Source of the DNA: Elephas maximus indicus | Lineage: Eukaryota; Chordata; Mammalia; Proboscidea; Elephantidae | Reading direction: 5' to 3' | DNA length: 64,000 nucleotides | Assembly: GCF_024166365.1 (NCBI RefSeq) | Contig: NC_064825.1 | Coordinates: forward strand, 104,856,480 to 104,920,479 | Part shown: in pieces, positions 34,773 through 46,170 of the stretch | Numbering within the stretch: the first letter of the stretch is position 1 | Layout of the letters: every line of letters starts with the position of its first letter | The notes under the pieces: generated by a model | What the model saw: only the letters and a program-made list of their open reading frames with translations | Database searches by the model: none | What the model was told of the DNA's origin: nothing | Position numbers and translations under genes: made by a program

Positions 34773-35130
34773 TGATAGAGTTTTGATTTTCTGTCTTGTA
34801 AAAGTAGTAGAGAATAGGTTGACTGAAGTTTGCCCCAAATGCTTGCAGACACTTATTTCTTAGCTTGGTTATTATTAGCTCTTAACTTCCAGGCTAGTTT
34901 ATTTTCTAATTTTTTTCGTTTTGGTGAAAATGTAGAGAGCCAACATACACTATTTCAACAATTTCCACTTGTAGGATTCAGTGACATGGGATACAGTGTT
35001 CAAGTTGCGTTACCATTCTCACTATTCTTTTCTACATTATCCCACTGCCATTATTGTAAGTTCTCTGCCGCCTGTTTCTAAGCTCACCTTTTTAGTTGCT
35101 GATTGTCAATTTGATCTCATGTAAATAATT

Positions 35131-36345
35131 TTTTTTATTTTTATTGTACTTTAAGTGAAAGTTTACAAGTCAAGTCAGTCTCTCATTCAAAAATTTCTGT
35201 ACACCTTATTATATACTCTTAGTTGCTTTCCCCCTAAAGAGTTGAGACAGCACATTTTTTTGACATGTTGTTGAATTCTATTGGGTAGAATTTTGTTGAG
35301 GACTTTTGCACCTAAGTTCATGAGGGATATAGGTCTGTAATTTTCTTTTTTTGTGGTGTCTTTACTTGCTTTTGGTATCAGGGATATGCTGGCTTCATAG
35401 AATGAGCTTGGGAAGTATTTCATCATTTTCTTTGCTCTGAAATACCTTTAGTAGTAGTGATGTTAACTTTTCTCTGAAACTTTGGTAGAACTCTGCAGTG
35501 AAGCCATCAAGGCAAGGTTTTTTGTTGTTGTTGTTGTTGTTGGGAGTTTTTAAATTACCTTTTCAATCTCTTCTTTTGTTGTGGATTTATTTAGTTGTTC
35601 TATCTTTGTTTGTGTTAGTTTAAGTAGGTAGTGTGTTTCTAGAAATTCATCCATTTCTTGTGGGTTCTCAGATTTTTTAGAGGACAGTTTTTTGTAGTAA
35701 TCTGATATGATTTTTTAATCTCAGTTGGGTCTGTTATGATATCATCCATCTCATTTCTTATTCAGGTTGTTTACTTCCTCTCCTGGTTTTCTTTTGTCAG
35801 TTTGGCCAATGGTTGATCAATTTTGTTAATTTTTTTTCAAAGAACATACTTTATTTTTGTTAAGTCTTTCAATTGTTTTTCTGCTCTCTATTTCATTTAA
35901 TTCTGCTCTAATTTTTATTGCTTTCTTTTGGCTCCTGAGGGTTCCTTTTGTGGCTCTCTATCTATTTGTTCAAATTGTAGGGATAATTCTTTGATTTTGG
36001 CCCTTTCTTCTTTTAGTATGTGTGCATTTATTGATATAAATTGACCTCTTAACACTGCTTTAGCTGTGTCCCAAAGGTTCTGATAGGAAGTGTTTTCGTT
36101 CTCACTGGATTCTGTGAATTTCTTTATTCCATCTTTAATTTCTTCTATAACCCAGTATTTTTTGAGCAGGGTATTTTTCAGTTTCAAAGTTTTTTATTTC
36201 TTTTCCCTGCTTTTTCTGTTATTGATTTCTACTTTTATGGCCGTATGGTCAGAGAAGATGCTTTGTAATATTTCGATATTTTGGATTCTGTTAAGGCTTG
36301 ATTTCCAACCTAATACGTGGTCTGTTCTAGAGAATGGTCTATGTG
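35131..36345 (-). mobile_element. L1 insertion with internal deletion, antisense
   Basis: Flanked by 'gtaaataatt' at 35121-35130 and 36346-36355, a target-site duplication. On the + strand it reads poly(T), L1 3'UTR ('ttgtactttaagtgaaagtt'), then near 35240 jumps to ORF2 ('gacatgttgttgaattctattggg') and ends in the endonuclease C-terminal part ('SDHTAIKVEINNR' on the minus strand at 36394-36194). So the 3' tail and part of ORF2 are joined, with the ORF2 C-terminal third missing and the 5' end truncated. Confidence 0.75.
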
Positions 36346-37204
36346 GTAAATAATTCTTTAAAAGAGCACAATGCTCAAAGCAGAGGTACTTCACTAAAGA
36401 AAATAAGATTTTTTTTTTTTTTTTTTTTGGTTCAAAGAAAACTTCAGGTAATAGTTTTCCTTTAAGGCTTAAAGTTTAAAAATTATCTCAGGGAAAACAT
36501 TTTGGGGGCTCACAAAATCTGTCATTTTTTTTAATACATCAGCAATGAACATGTTGAAAAGGAAATTAAGAAAAGAATCCCCTTTACAATTGCATAAAAA
36601 AGAATACAATACCAATGAATAACTTTAACAAAGAAAGTTAAAGACTTATATATAGAAAACTATAGAACAGTACTAAAAGAAATTAAAGATGATCTAAATA
36701 AATAGAAGGACATTTCATGCTCATGTATCAGAAGACTCAATATTGTCAAGATGTCAACACTGCCTACAACAATCTATAAATTCAATGGAATCTCCCTCAA
36801 AGTTTCTATAGTCTTCTTTACAGAAATGGAAAAAATCAATCCTCAACCTTATATGAAACTGCCAAGGGTCCTGAATTGCCTAAACATCCCTGAAAAAGAG
36901 AAACAGAATTTGAGCACTCTCACCAGCCGAACCCTTGACTTCCAATCTTATGGTATGATCATGGTCACAGGATGGCTGTTGGAGCTCTGGACACCTTGTC
37001 TGAGATCTAGAGAAGCATCAAGGAGGAAGGTCAAAATGGACTTTCACTTCCAGTTGAATCATCTCAGTTCCTGCAAGTCTCACCTAATGACTTAGTTTGT
37101 ATGCTATCGACCACCTTAATAATCAAAAGTTGCTGTGAAATGTAATTTTTTTAAGCCAGGAACTATTGCTTTTCCTGAAAATGTAAGACCTAATAATAAG
37201 GTAG

Positions 37205-37425
37205 AAAGGAGCCCTGGTGGCCCAGTGCTTAAGCACTTGATTGCTAACTGAAAGGCCAGCAGTTCAAACTCAGCTACCTGTCCATGGGAGAAAGATGTGA
37301 CTGTCTGTTCCCATAAAGATTTATGTCTTGAAAACACTATGGGGGCAGTTCTACTCTGTCCTACAGGGTTGTTATGAGTCAGACTTGACTTGACAGCAGT
37401 GGATTTGGTTTGGAATGATTTAGAA
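37205..37425 (+). repeat. AfroSINE, long form (copy b)
   Basis: 'ggagccctggtggcccagtg' head, 'cagttcaaactcagctacc' B-box region, 'gatgtgactgtctgttccc' middle segment, 'gagtcagacttgacttgac' core. It is orthologous to 31117-31325, which ties copies a and b together. Confidence 0.85.
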
Positions 37426-37733
37426 GGGGCAAAATATGAAGAAGACAATCAGAACTCTACAATATCTACTAGTCTTCCTTCTCTATCACATTACCAAGTG
37501 TTAGAATTCCCTCCTCTCACACTAACACAGTTCATTGAAACTTTGTGTAGAAACACAGGGTGGTAATATTTTCCTCAGAAAGTGCTATATGATAAGGACT
37601 TAGAACTGATGGATTTTCAAGTTATTCCTTTAAATGTTTTATACTATTTTTTCCATGTTAAATACAGATTTTATCAATTTGGCTATCTGAAACTCTTTCT
37701 GAGACAAACTCAAGACTCTTATTGCTATGGTGA

Positions 37734-38121
37734 TGTATTAGTTTCCTGTGGCTGCACAACAAAAGTCTACAATGTAGGTGGCTTTAACAACAGAAATTTA
37801 TTGTCTCACAGTTCTGAAGGCTGATAGTCCCAAAGTCAGTGTGACATGTTGATTCCTTCTGAGGCTTTGACTGAGAATCTGTTCTACTCCTCTCTCCTAG
37901 CTTCTGGCAGCATCACATGGCATTCTTCAACTGTTTATTTCTGTGTACCTTCTCCTCATTTATTAGTACACCTGTGGGACCCACCCTTCTGTAGTATGAC
38001 CTCAGGTTAACCTAACTGATAACATCTTCATAAACAATATTTACAATCATAGTTACTTCCACAGGTTCAGGGGTTAGGACTTCAGCATAACCTTTTGGTG
38101 GACACAAGTAAAATCATAACA
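37734..38121 (-). repeat. LTR-like repeat, antisense (copy b)
   Basis: 'tgtattagtttcctgtggct' to 'aaaatcataaca', counterpart of 15872-16292. Confidence 0.6.
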
Positions 38122-39387
38122 GATGAGAACCTGCTTTATATGTACTTGAATCAAGTTTTCAATAACTTGTTCTGAAATCAACTTTTGTGGTCTTCTAGGA
38201 GTGAGTTCAAATGCAAATGCATAGCTTAAACTTACACACCCAAAGGACTATCTATTTTGAAGGTCGTGGTTTTTACATACTCAAATTCTGCCAACCATGG
38301 ACTCTTCCATTTGGGTGATTTGTCCTCATATTGTTCTTTTTGATTTTCTCCCCTGAGAACCTGGTAAGGTAAGTCATGTTCAATGCGAATGATTATCTTT
38401 GTGCCATCTGTGGAGATGCAGAATCTACTCTTAGAATTATGATCAAGGTCCCAATGAGTTTAATTATGGTAGGCTCACCCTTGGTGTTGCACCCATTCAA
38501 TTACTCAACAATATATGTTATAGTTCAAAAGTAAAGTATCCACAGATTTTTGCCCTTACCACAGACAGTGTTTGTCTACATGAGTATTTATATTACTGGC
38601 TTTTTCAGGAATTGAAATGATGAACTCGAAGCATAACAAAATATGGATATGAGATATTCTTCATCCTTCAGGCAAACCAAAGTTTAACTATTCTGTATGA
38701 AGTCAGGGCAGTATTACAAATTGTGAATCAAAATGTTGTGAAGGCTTTTTCACTATTTCACTTCCAAAACACAAACTGTAGAATATTTAGATAAATAATT
38801 CATGATTTTTTTTCTTTCACAGAACTTTTTTTTTTTAACCTTATATTAGTTGTTTCACATTTGTTTTTACAATCAAGTTTCAGACTTCTTTTGGTTGCAG
38901 GCCATTTTTGATATCCATCTTGAAAATATCAGCAATTTAAAAGGTATCATTTTTCTGAAAGTCTGAGATGAGACAGACTTCTTGCAGCAAGGAAATATTT
39001 GGTCACATGGAAACGTTTCTTGATCCAGAGATGGTGTGTGTACTATCTTACTCTCTGTGTTCACAGAGATGACATCAGTGCATGAAGATATTGTCTTTTA
39101 AGACAAGGGAGAAGGCACCACAACCCAAAATTTGGATTGAATGACTGCCTCATTATGCAGGTAAACCAGGAAGTGTTATTATACATTAAGTGTTTTTACT
39201 AGGCTTTAGGTTATGCAAGACTACATTGCTAGTGTGATTGGGAATGTCATAGACTTTTAAAAGTTCTTCTATGTGATTCTTATAATTAGTCATGTTGGAG
39301 ATCCTTTGTGATCAATAGAATATATGAATATTAAGTCAGTTCTGTAATGCTGTTTTGGATATTTTCATACTATAAGATCCATATATA

Positions 39388-39452
39388 TAGGGCCGCTATG
39401 AGTCATAATCGACTCGAAGGCATTGGGTTTTGTTTCTTTTTTTTTTTTTAAG
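39388..39452 (+). repeat. AfroSINE 3' fragment with poly(T) edge
   Basis: 'ggccgctatgagtcataatcg' and 'actcgaaggcattgggtttt' followed by a T tract. Only the last third of the SINE is present. 'aagatccatat' occurs on both sides (near 39378 and 39451) and looks like its target duplication. Confidence 0.75.
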
Positions 39453-40624
39453 ATCCATATTACATTTATTTTCTCTAACGTTGGTATTCTTAGAAACTAA
39501 TTCAAGTATAACTCTTCGGGGGATATTTTAATGGGCAGATATTTGTAAATATCATTGTAGGATCAATTGTAGTGTTCCGAAGCACTGTTTGTTAATCCTT
39601 TAACTTAGAGAATGATGTACCATCCATAAAATTTGAATGATTGACTTTTTAGAACATAAGATGATGTTATGCAAGAAAGCTATTACTTCAATCCATGGAA
39701 ATAATAGGCTGGGTGAGAAAATGAGTGTAATGAACCATTAGATTTAGCAAGGTGAAGGTGTTTTTTATGAAGAAAAGAGAGAATTGGGTTGCTTGTTTGA
39801 AAGAGATGTGGAGTTGGTGGATAAATTATTTAAGCAATGGAGATATTATGCTGTATAAATATGTGGACGGAGTAATGCAAATTGTAGAAGAAAACTAATG
39901 ATGTACCAAAGGAGGAGACAATTACAGGAGCACTGTTTTGAGTGTGATGAAGACTATGGAACCCAAAGCACACGCAGAGGACTTGGCCTTAGTTAGAAAC
40001 ACGGACAATCCATATACTACAAAGAGGGGGTCAGCAGAATTATGAGGCCAGATATTGAAGTTAATGTCAACAGAGACTTAGAGAGCATCTGGTATCATCA
40101 TTAGGATTATTTTAAGAGATTAAAGGGCTGGTAAATGTCAATAATATTTTGACTTTTTTTTTTTGTACGTGTGCCTTTTTCTTTTTCTTATTTTTGGAAT
40201 CTACCCTCTCATCATTTTCATTCTTTCACATACATCACCCGCACACATGTAACCTGTCTATAACAGCAACAAATATGTTTCCTCCATATTTTTCCTGTGC
40301 TCATGTAATCACATACAAACATTTATTAGCTAATATATTATATTATGGATAGTTTTATCTTCATTTATTTCTTGCTCAACTGTACTTTGTGGGAATTTCT
40401 CTAACAATACCAGCATAGTTCTAATTCTTTCAAATGCATGTATTCCATTTAATTGAATTTTTCAAGATATGTTCAACTTTTTCTCTATAGATTGGAATCC
40501 ACTTAAATTTTCTTTCTGTCATATTTATTATTTAATGCCATTATAAAAAATTCAACAAAAACATACCACAAGTATATTCTTATGTACTGCCGTCTTACTT
40601 CCTCTGGATAGATTCTAAAGAGTG

Positions 40625-41990
40625 TAATTTTTGTTATGCGTCTGTTTAGTTGTTCTACTTCTGATTGTGTTAGTTTAGGTAGGTAGTGTTTTTCCAGGAA
40701 TTCATCCATTTCTTCTAGGTTTGCAAATTTGTTAGAGTACAATTTTTCTTAATAATCTGATATGATTGTTTTAATTTCAGTTGGGTCTGTTGTGATCTGG
40801 CCCATCTCATTTCTTATTCGGGTTATTTGTTTCCTTTCCTGTATTTCTTTAGTCAGTCTAGCTAATGGTTTATCAATTTTGTTAATTTTTTCAAAGAACC
40901 AGCTTTTGGCTTTGTTAATTCTTTCAATTGTTTTTCTGTTCTCTAATTCATTTAGTTCAGCTCTAATTTTTATTATTTGTTTTCTTCTGGTGGCTGATGG
41001 ATTCTTTTGTTGCTCAGTTTCTATTTGTTCAAGTTGTAGGGACAGTTCTCTGATTTTGTCTCTTTCTTCTTTTTGTATGTGTGCATTTATCGATATAAAT
41101 TGGCCTCTGAGCACTGCTTTTGCTATGTCCCAGAGGTTTTGATAGGAAGTATTTTCATTCTCGTTGCATTCTATGAATTTCCTTATTCCCTCCTTGATGT
41201 CTTCTATAACCCAGTCTTTTTTCAGGAGGGTCTTGTTCAGCTTCCAAGTATTTGATTTCTTTTCCCTAATTTTTCTGTTATTGATTTCCACTTTTCTGGC
41301 CTTGTGGTCTGAGAAGATGCTTTGTAATATTTCGATGTTTTGGATTCTGCAAAAGTTTGTTTTATGACCTAATATGTGGTCTATTCTAGAGAATGTTCCA
41401 TGTGCACTAGAAAAAAAAGTAGACTTTGCAGCAGTTGGGTGGAGAGTTCTGTATAAGTCAATGAGATCAAGTTGGTTGATTGTTGTAATTAGGTCTGTCG
41501 TGTCTCTATTGAGCTTCTTACTGGATGTGATGTCCTGTCCTTCTCCGAAAGTGGTGTGTTGAAGTCTCCTACTATAATTGTGGAGGTGTCTATCTCACTT
41601 TTCAGTTCGGTTAAAATTTGTTTTACATATCTTGCAGCCCTGTCATTGGGTGCATAAATATTTAACATGGTTATATCTTCCTGATCAATTGTCTCTTTAA
41701 TCATTATGTAGTGTCCTTCTTTATCCTTTGTGCTGGATTTAAGTTTAAAGTCTATTTTGTCAGAAATTAATATTGCTACTACTGCTGTTTTTTGCTTATT
41801 GTTTGCTTGATATATTTTTTCCAACCTTTGAGTTTTAGTTTGTGTCTTTAAGTCTAAGATGTGTCTCTTGTAGGCAGCATATAGACGGATCGTGTTTCTT
41901 TATCAAGTCTGAGACTCTCTATCTCTTTATTGGTGCATTTAGTCCATTTACATTCAGCGTAATTATAGATAAGAAAGTGTTTAGTGTTGT
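40625..41990 (-). pseudogene. L1-B ORF2 N-terminal part (endonuclease)
   Basis: ORF2p normally nicks target DNA and reverse-transcribes the L1 RNA. Minus-strand frames show the APE-type endonuclease: 'AILISDKIDFK', 'MLNIYAPNDRAARYVKQIL' and 'TIIVGDFNTPLSEKDR' (41824-41489). Next comes the linker 'WVIEDIKEGIRKF...NENTSYQNLWDIAKAVLRGQFISI' with 'AKSWFFEKINKIDKPLARLTK' (41291-40749), then '[19 protein letters not shown]' (40742-40503 frame). The element ends there, before the RT palm. It is split over at least two frames. Confidence 0.8.
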
Positions 41991-42480
41991 CATTTTGGTG
42001 CCTTTTTCTGTGTGTTGTTGACAATTTCAATTTTCCACTTACTTTTTTGTGCTGAGATGTTTTTCTTTGTAAATTGTGTGTTCCTCATTTTCCTAGTATT
42101 TGACTTCGTGTTTGCTGAGTCGTTACGTTTTTCTTGGTTTTTATTTTGAATTATGGAGTTGTTATACCTCTTTGTGGTTACCTTGATATTTACCCTTATT
42201 TTTCTAAATAAAAACCTAACTTGTATTGTCCTATATTGCCTTGTATCCCTCTCCATATGCAGTTCTATGCCACCTGTATTTAGTCCCTCTTTTTGATTAT
42301 TGTGATCTTTTACATATTCACTTCAATGATTCCCTGTTATGAGCATTTTTTTTTAATTAATCATAATTTGTTTTTGTGATTTCCCTATTTGAGTTGATAT
42401 CAGGATGTTCTGTCCTGTGACCTTGTGTTGTGCTGGTATCTGATATTATTGGTTTTCTGACCAATTTCCGTTAGTATTTC

Positions 42481-43471
42481 TTATAGCTTTGGTTTGGTTT
42501 TTGCAAATTCTCTAAGCTTGCTTTTATCTGTAAATATCTTAATTTCGCCTTCATATTTCAGAGAGAGTTTTGCTGGATATATGATCCTTGGCTGGCAGTT
42601 TTTCTCCTTCAGTGCTCTGTATATGTCACCCCATTGCCTTCTTGCCTGCATGGTTTCTGCTGAGTAGTCTGAAATTATTCTTATTGATTCTCTCTTGTAG
42701 GAGACCTTTCTTTTACCCCTGGCTGCTTTTAAAATTTTCCCTTTATCTTTGGTTTTGGCAAGTTTGCTGATAATATGTCTTGGTGTTTTTCTTTTTGGAT
42801 CAATCTTAAATGGGGTTCGATGAGCATCTTGGATAGATATCCTTTCGTCTTTCATGATGTCAGGGAAGTTTTCTGTCAGCAGATCTTCAACTATTCTCTC
42901 TGTGTTTTCTGTCCTCCCTCCCTGTTCTGGGACTCCAATCACATGCAAGTTATCCTTCTTGATAGAGTCTCACATGATTCTTAGGGTTTCTTCATTTTTT
43001 TAAATTCTTTTATCTGATTTTTTTTCAGCTATGTTGGTGTTAATTCCCTGGTCCTCCAGATTTCCCACTCTATATTCTAATTGCTCGAGTCTGCTCCTCT
43101 GACTTCCTATTGCGTTGTCTAATTCTGTAATTGTATTGTTAATCTTTTGGATTTCTGAATGCTGTCTCTCTATGGATTCTTGCAACTTATTAATTTTTCC
43201 ACTATGTTCTTGAATAATCTTTTTGAGTTCTTCAACTGTTTTATCAGTGTGTTCCTTGGCTTTTTCTGCAAATTGCCTTATTTCATTTCTGAGGTCATCC
43301 CTGATGTCTTGAAGCATTCTGTAAATTAGTTTTTTTATAGTCTGTATCTGATAATTCCAGGATTGTATCTTCATTTGGGAAAGATTTTGATTCTTTTGTT
43401 TGGGGGGTTGTAGAAGCTGTCATGGTCTGCTTCTTTATGTGGTTTGGTATCGACTGCTGTCTCCGAGCCAT
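42481..43471 (-). pseudogene. L1-B ORF1 (RNA-binding chaperone), frameshifted
   Basis: ORF1p trimerises by a coiled coil and coats L1 RNA. Minus-strand parts: N-terminus 'MARRQQSIPNHIKKQTM' (start at 43471), a long coiled coil with heptads ('LEQLEYRVGNLEDQGINTN', 43374-43000), then the RRM and C-terminal domains (42948-42481): 'GVPEQGGRTENTERIVEDLL', 'DAHRTPFKIDPKRKTPRHII', 'DYSAETMQARRQWGDIYRAL', 'PAKLSLKYEGEIKIFTDKSK'. The total span of about 330 codons equals the usual ORF1 length. The three pieces lie in different frames or are split by stops. Confidence 0.8.
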
Positions 43472-44399
43472 CACTAAGATATTGTGGTGATTTATTCTAT
43501 ATTTGCTCACTGAGTCTTATCTTGTTCTGTTTTCTTTCAATATACGTGGATGGGCTACTAGATTGTGCTGTATTGATTGTTGTAGCCCTTGACTTACTTA
43601 TGACCTATTACCAGCTGGTTTGGGCTGTTACCAGATATATATGCCTGAGTCCATTCACTATTCTTGAGTAGAATCTGATTTTGGGTCATCAAGTGTGTGA
43701 TGCACCCTATCACCTAGCCACCTTGAGAAGTAAGGGTGATAGTTGTGTGCACTAGATTCTAGTAGCATCAGGGGGTCACACTCCAGGGGGGGCAGGATGC
43801 TGACAGGCTTCTCTCAAGTGTCAGTGAGGTAGGTGTGTCTCTATTCCTAAAGCACTTTGGTGGGTGGGCTCTGCAGCTGTACCGTAGGCTTCCAATGCAA
43901 GTACCTCTACTGATTGGTAGGTGTCACCCTCCTTAGACCCCTAAGGCAGGAGGCTAGGTGGTCTGGGGGGAGCTTCAGCCCTCAGTTCCCTGTTGTGGGT
44001 CAGTGAGGGCTCTGTTGAATACGCAGAGATATTAGACCTGGAAAACTTATCTTTCCAGTAAATCCGCTAAAAAAAAAAATACAGTCAGATCCCTATCAGA
44101 AATGCCTTTGCATTATAATAGCCACCTTATTCCCTGTAGGTTTGAAAGCTGGAGACCGTGGATCACATATGCTTGGCTGGAGCTGGTTCTGTGTTTTTAG
44201 TCCAATTAGGGAAGGATTTTTGGTCCCTGGGTTTTTTGTGGTTGCTTCTCTCAGGCGGGAAGAATGGGTTAGGAAAAGACCAGAAAAAAAAGTAAAAGAA
44301 AAACCGCGGAGCAGTTCTCCCTCTGGCTCAGGAAATTGCAATGGTAATGAAGCCGCCTGGGAAGGGGAGGGGAGGGTTCAGAAAAACAGGAGAGATTAG

Positions 44400-45224
44400 C
44401 ACCCTGGAATATAGAAAAAGTTACTTATCTTGCTTGGGATGACTATTTTATCTGAGATTCCCGAGGGTGTCGACCATGTGTGCTGGCTGGGTAGAGATTG
44501 CCCCTGATGGTCAGGCCCGCAGAAGCCAAGGTCAGTTCCTCCGCTGCCAGTCCTAAGCCCAGCGTCAAGGTTCCCTGGCTGGGACGCTGCACTCCCAGCT
44601 CCAAAAACAGTCGCTGCCTCCTGGGGACTTCTCCTCCCACCAGCTGAGTAGCCGCGCCGCCCGTGCTGACTGGCTGGGCCCCCTCCTGGTGTCAGTTCAG
44701 GGGGGTAGGGCTGTGCCCCGTGTTTTCACCTTCACAGGATGTCCTGCTCATCTCCCCTGTGCCCAATCAAAAGCCCCGCGCCAAGGTTCCCCGGCTGGGA
44801 TGCTGCACTCCCAGCTCTAAAACCAGTCGCTGGCTCCTGGCGACTTCTCCTCTCGCCAGCCGCATTGCCGCGTCACCGGCGCAGACCGGCTGGGTCCCCC
44901 CTGGGGTAAGTTCAGGGGGGTAGGGCTGCGCCCCGTGTTTGAGCCGTCACAGGATGCAGTGCTCAGCTCCCCTGAGCCCAGTCCTAAGCCCGGCGCCAAG
45001 GTTACCTGACTGGGATGCTGGCTCCAGGCTCCGAAAACAGTCTCTGCTTCCCCACAGTTGTTCCTTCTCGGTCTCTGTCACTCAGGTCAACTCTTTAAAT
45101 CTGTGTTTGTTGGTCAGGGTTCGTAGATTGTCATGTATGTGATCGATTCACTTGTTTTTCTGAGTCTTTGTTGCAAGAGGGATTGGAGTTAGCATCTACC
45201 TAGTCAGCCATCTTGGCCCCCCTC
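44400..45224 (-). promoter_or_regulatory. L1-B 5'UTR with ~215-bp tandem monomers
   Basis: G+C- and CpG-rich relative to the window. The block '(g)cc(a/g)gcgccaaggtt' recurs with its 'caagg' at 44566, 44782 and 44997, so the period is 216 and 215 bp. Each unit also repeats 'gctgcactcccagctc', 'cagtcgctg', 'gacttctcct', 'gttcaggggggtagggctg' and 'cccgtgttt'. About two full monomers and part of a third are present. The antisense internal promoter of this L1 subfamily would lie here. The L1-A 5'UTR (9650-10412) does not show this structure. Confidence 0.75.
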
Positions 45225-46111
45225 CTAAAGAGTGTAATTTTTGTAATGAAAAGTATATGCATTATTATTTTCAATAGAGATGGCTAGATTTTGTTCCAAA
45301 AATATTATAAAATTAACATTTTTACTAGCAATAGAAGACAAAGCCCTTTTCTCTATTTTGCTTTTTTTTCAATCTAATGGGTGCAAAATGACATCTGTTT
45401 TTTTTTTTTTTTTTGCATTTCACTATTTACCAATGAGTTTCAGCATCCTACCAATGTTTGTTGGGCATTTGGATGTACTCTTAACTGCTTGTTTATATCA
45501 TTTGCCCACTTTACTATTAGGTTGTCTTTTTCTGGTTAACTAGTTAGAATTATTTATCTATTTGATAATAAAATTAAATAATAAAAAATATTATGTACGT
45601 TCTCTAAAATATAAATATTTTCCCCAAGATATTTTTTTGTCTATGGACTGTGTTTATTTTATCAATAAAAACCCTTTAAAATTTAGAAATTGTCATTCTG
45701 TCTAATTGGGATTTCAGTTATTAGTTAAGAAGATTCACCCATTCCTAGAATGCAGAAGTTATTTTACTGACTTGAAAGTAAATATAAATTTTACTTTATT
45801 TTAACATTAAATCTTTACTGAATTTCTATTTTATTTTTGTTTATGGTACTGCCCATACATACAATTTTACTTTCTTCCATATGGAAGTTAGTGTGACAGT
45901 CACATTTTTTAATAATCTCTCTATTTCCCATGTGTGTTTCTAATTTGTCTCTCCATTAGTCTATACAGTCACTGAGGTCAGGGACCATGTTTTAATAAAT
46001 CAACCTTGTGGTCCTATGATCTTGGACAGTGTTGAACCATAATAAATCATAATGCCTATTGATTGAATGAATAAACAAATTAGCTTGAGATTTCAACAAA
46101 CCACTGCTAAT

Positions 46112-46131
46112 AATTATATTTACAGGTAAAT
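46112..46131 (+). promoter_or_regulatory. Candidate splice site just upstream of OR2
   Basis: 'taattatatttacag|gtaaat', with AG at 46124-46125, 45 bp before the ATG. It is conserved with the sites upstream of OR1 and OR3. Confidence 0.45.
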
Positions 46132-46170
46132 TTGTTCTGAACTCTGAAATAAGGATACACAGAAGGACAT

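Larger units (their letters stand above)
40615..45244 (-). mobile_element. L1 (L1-B): complete 5' end, 3' truncated, 20-bp TSD
   Basis: A perfect 20-bp repeat, 'ctaaagagtgtaatttttgt', lies at 40615-40634 and 45225-45244. The right side is the L1 5' terminus (complement begins 'ggggggccaagatggctgac'). Leftward come the 5'UTR with tandem monomers, ORF1 (43471-42481), then ORF2 from about 41990. The left edge is not a poly(T)/3'UTR: the L1 starts mid-ORF2 just before the RT domain. So the RT domain, C-terminal region, 3'UTR and poly(A) are absent despite a clean TSD. Frames are disrupted in several places but well preserved compared with L1-A. Confidence 0.85.
40545..45545 (-). mobile_element. 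Old L1 3' fragment split by a younger L1
   Basis: Both sides of the younger L1 (40545-40614 and 45245-45545) read as antisense old-L1 sequence: 'cttcctctggatagattcta' on the left, 'caatctaatgggtgcaaaatg' and 'catttgcccactttactatt' on the right. This piece is in copy b and not visible in the OR1 or OR3 flanks. Confidence 0.55.
34773..46123 (+). other. OR 5' flank copy b (upstream of OR2)
   Basis: Homologous to 13910-18990 and 58705-63835, expanded by L1 insertions at 35131-36345 and 40615-45244, a SINE at 37205-37425 and an old L1 piece around 40545-45545. The stretches 36356-37200, 38122-40540 and 45546-46123 hold only flank homology and small SINE pieces. There is no coding exon I can support. 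Confidence 0.65.

Noticed and set aside
40749-41291. 180-codon minus-strand frame as a host gene
   Set aside because: It is the L1 ORF2 linker after the endonuclease, within a bounded L1 insertion.
42588-42984. + strand frames rich in hydrophobic residues
   Set aside because: They are the antisense shadow of L1 ORF1.
44500-45060. CpG-rich block as a host CpG-island promoter
   Set aside because: It lies inside the L1-B 5'UTR with tandem monomers and an intact L1 5' terminus at its edge; no host gene starts here.
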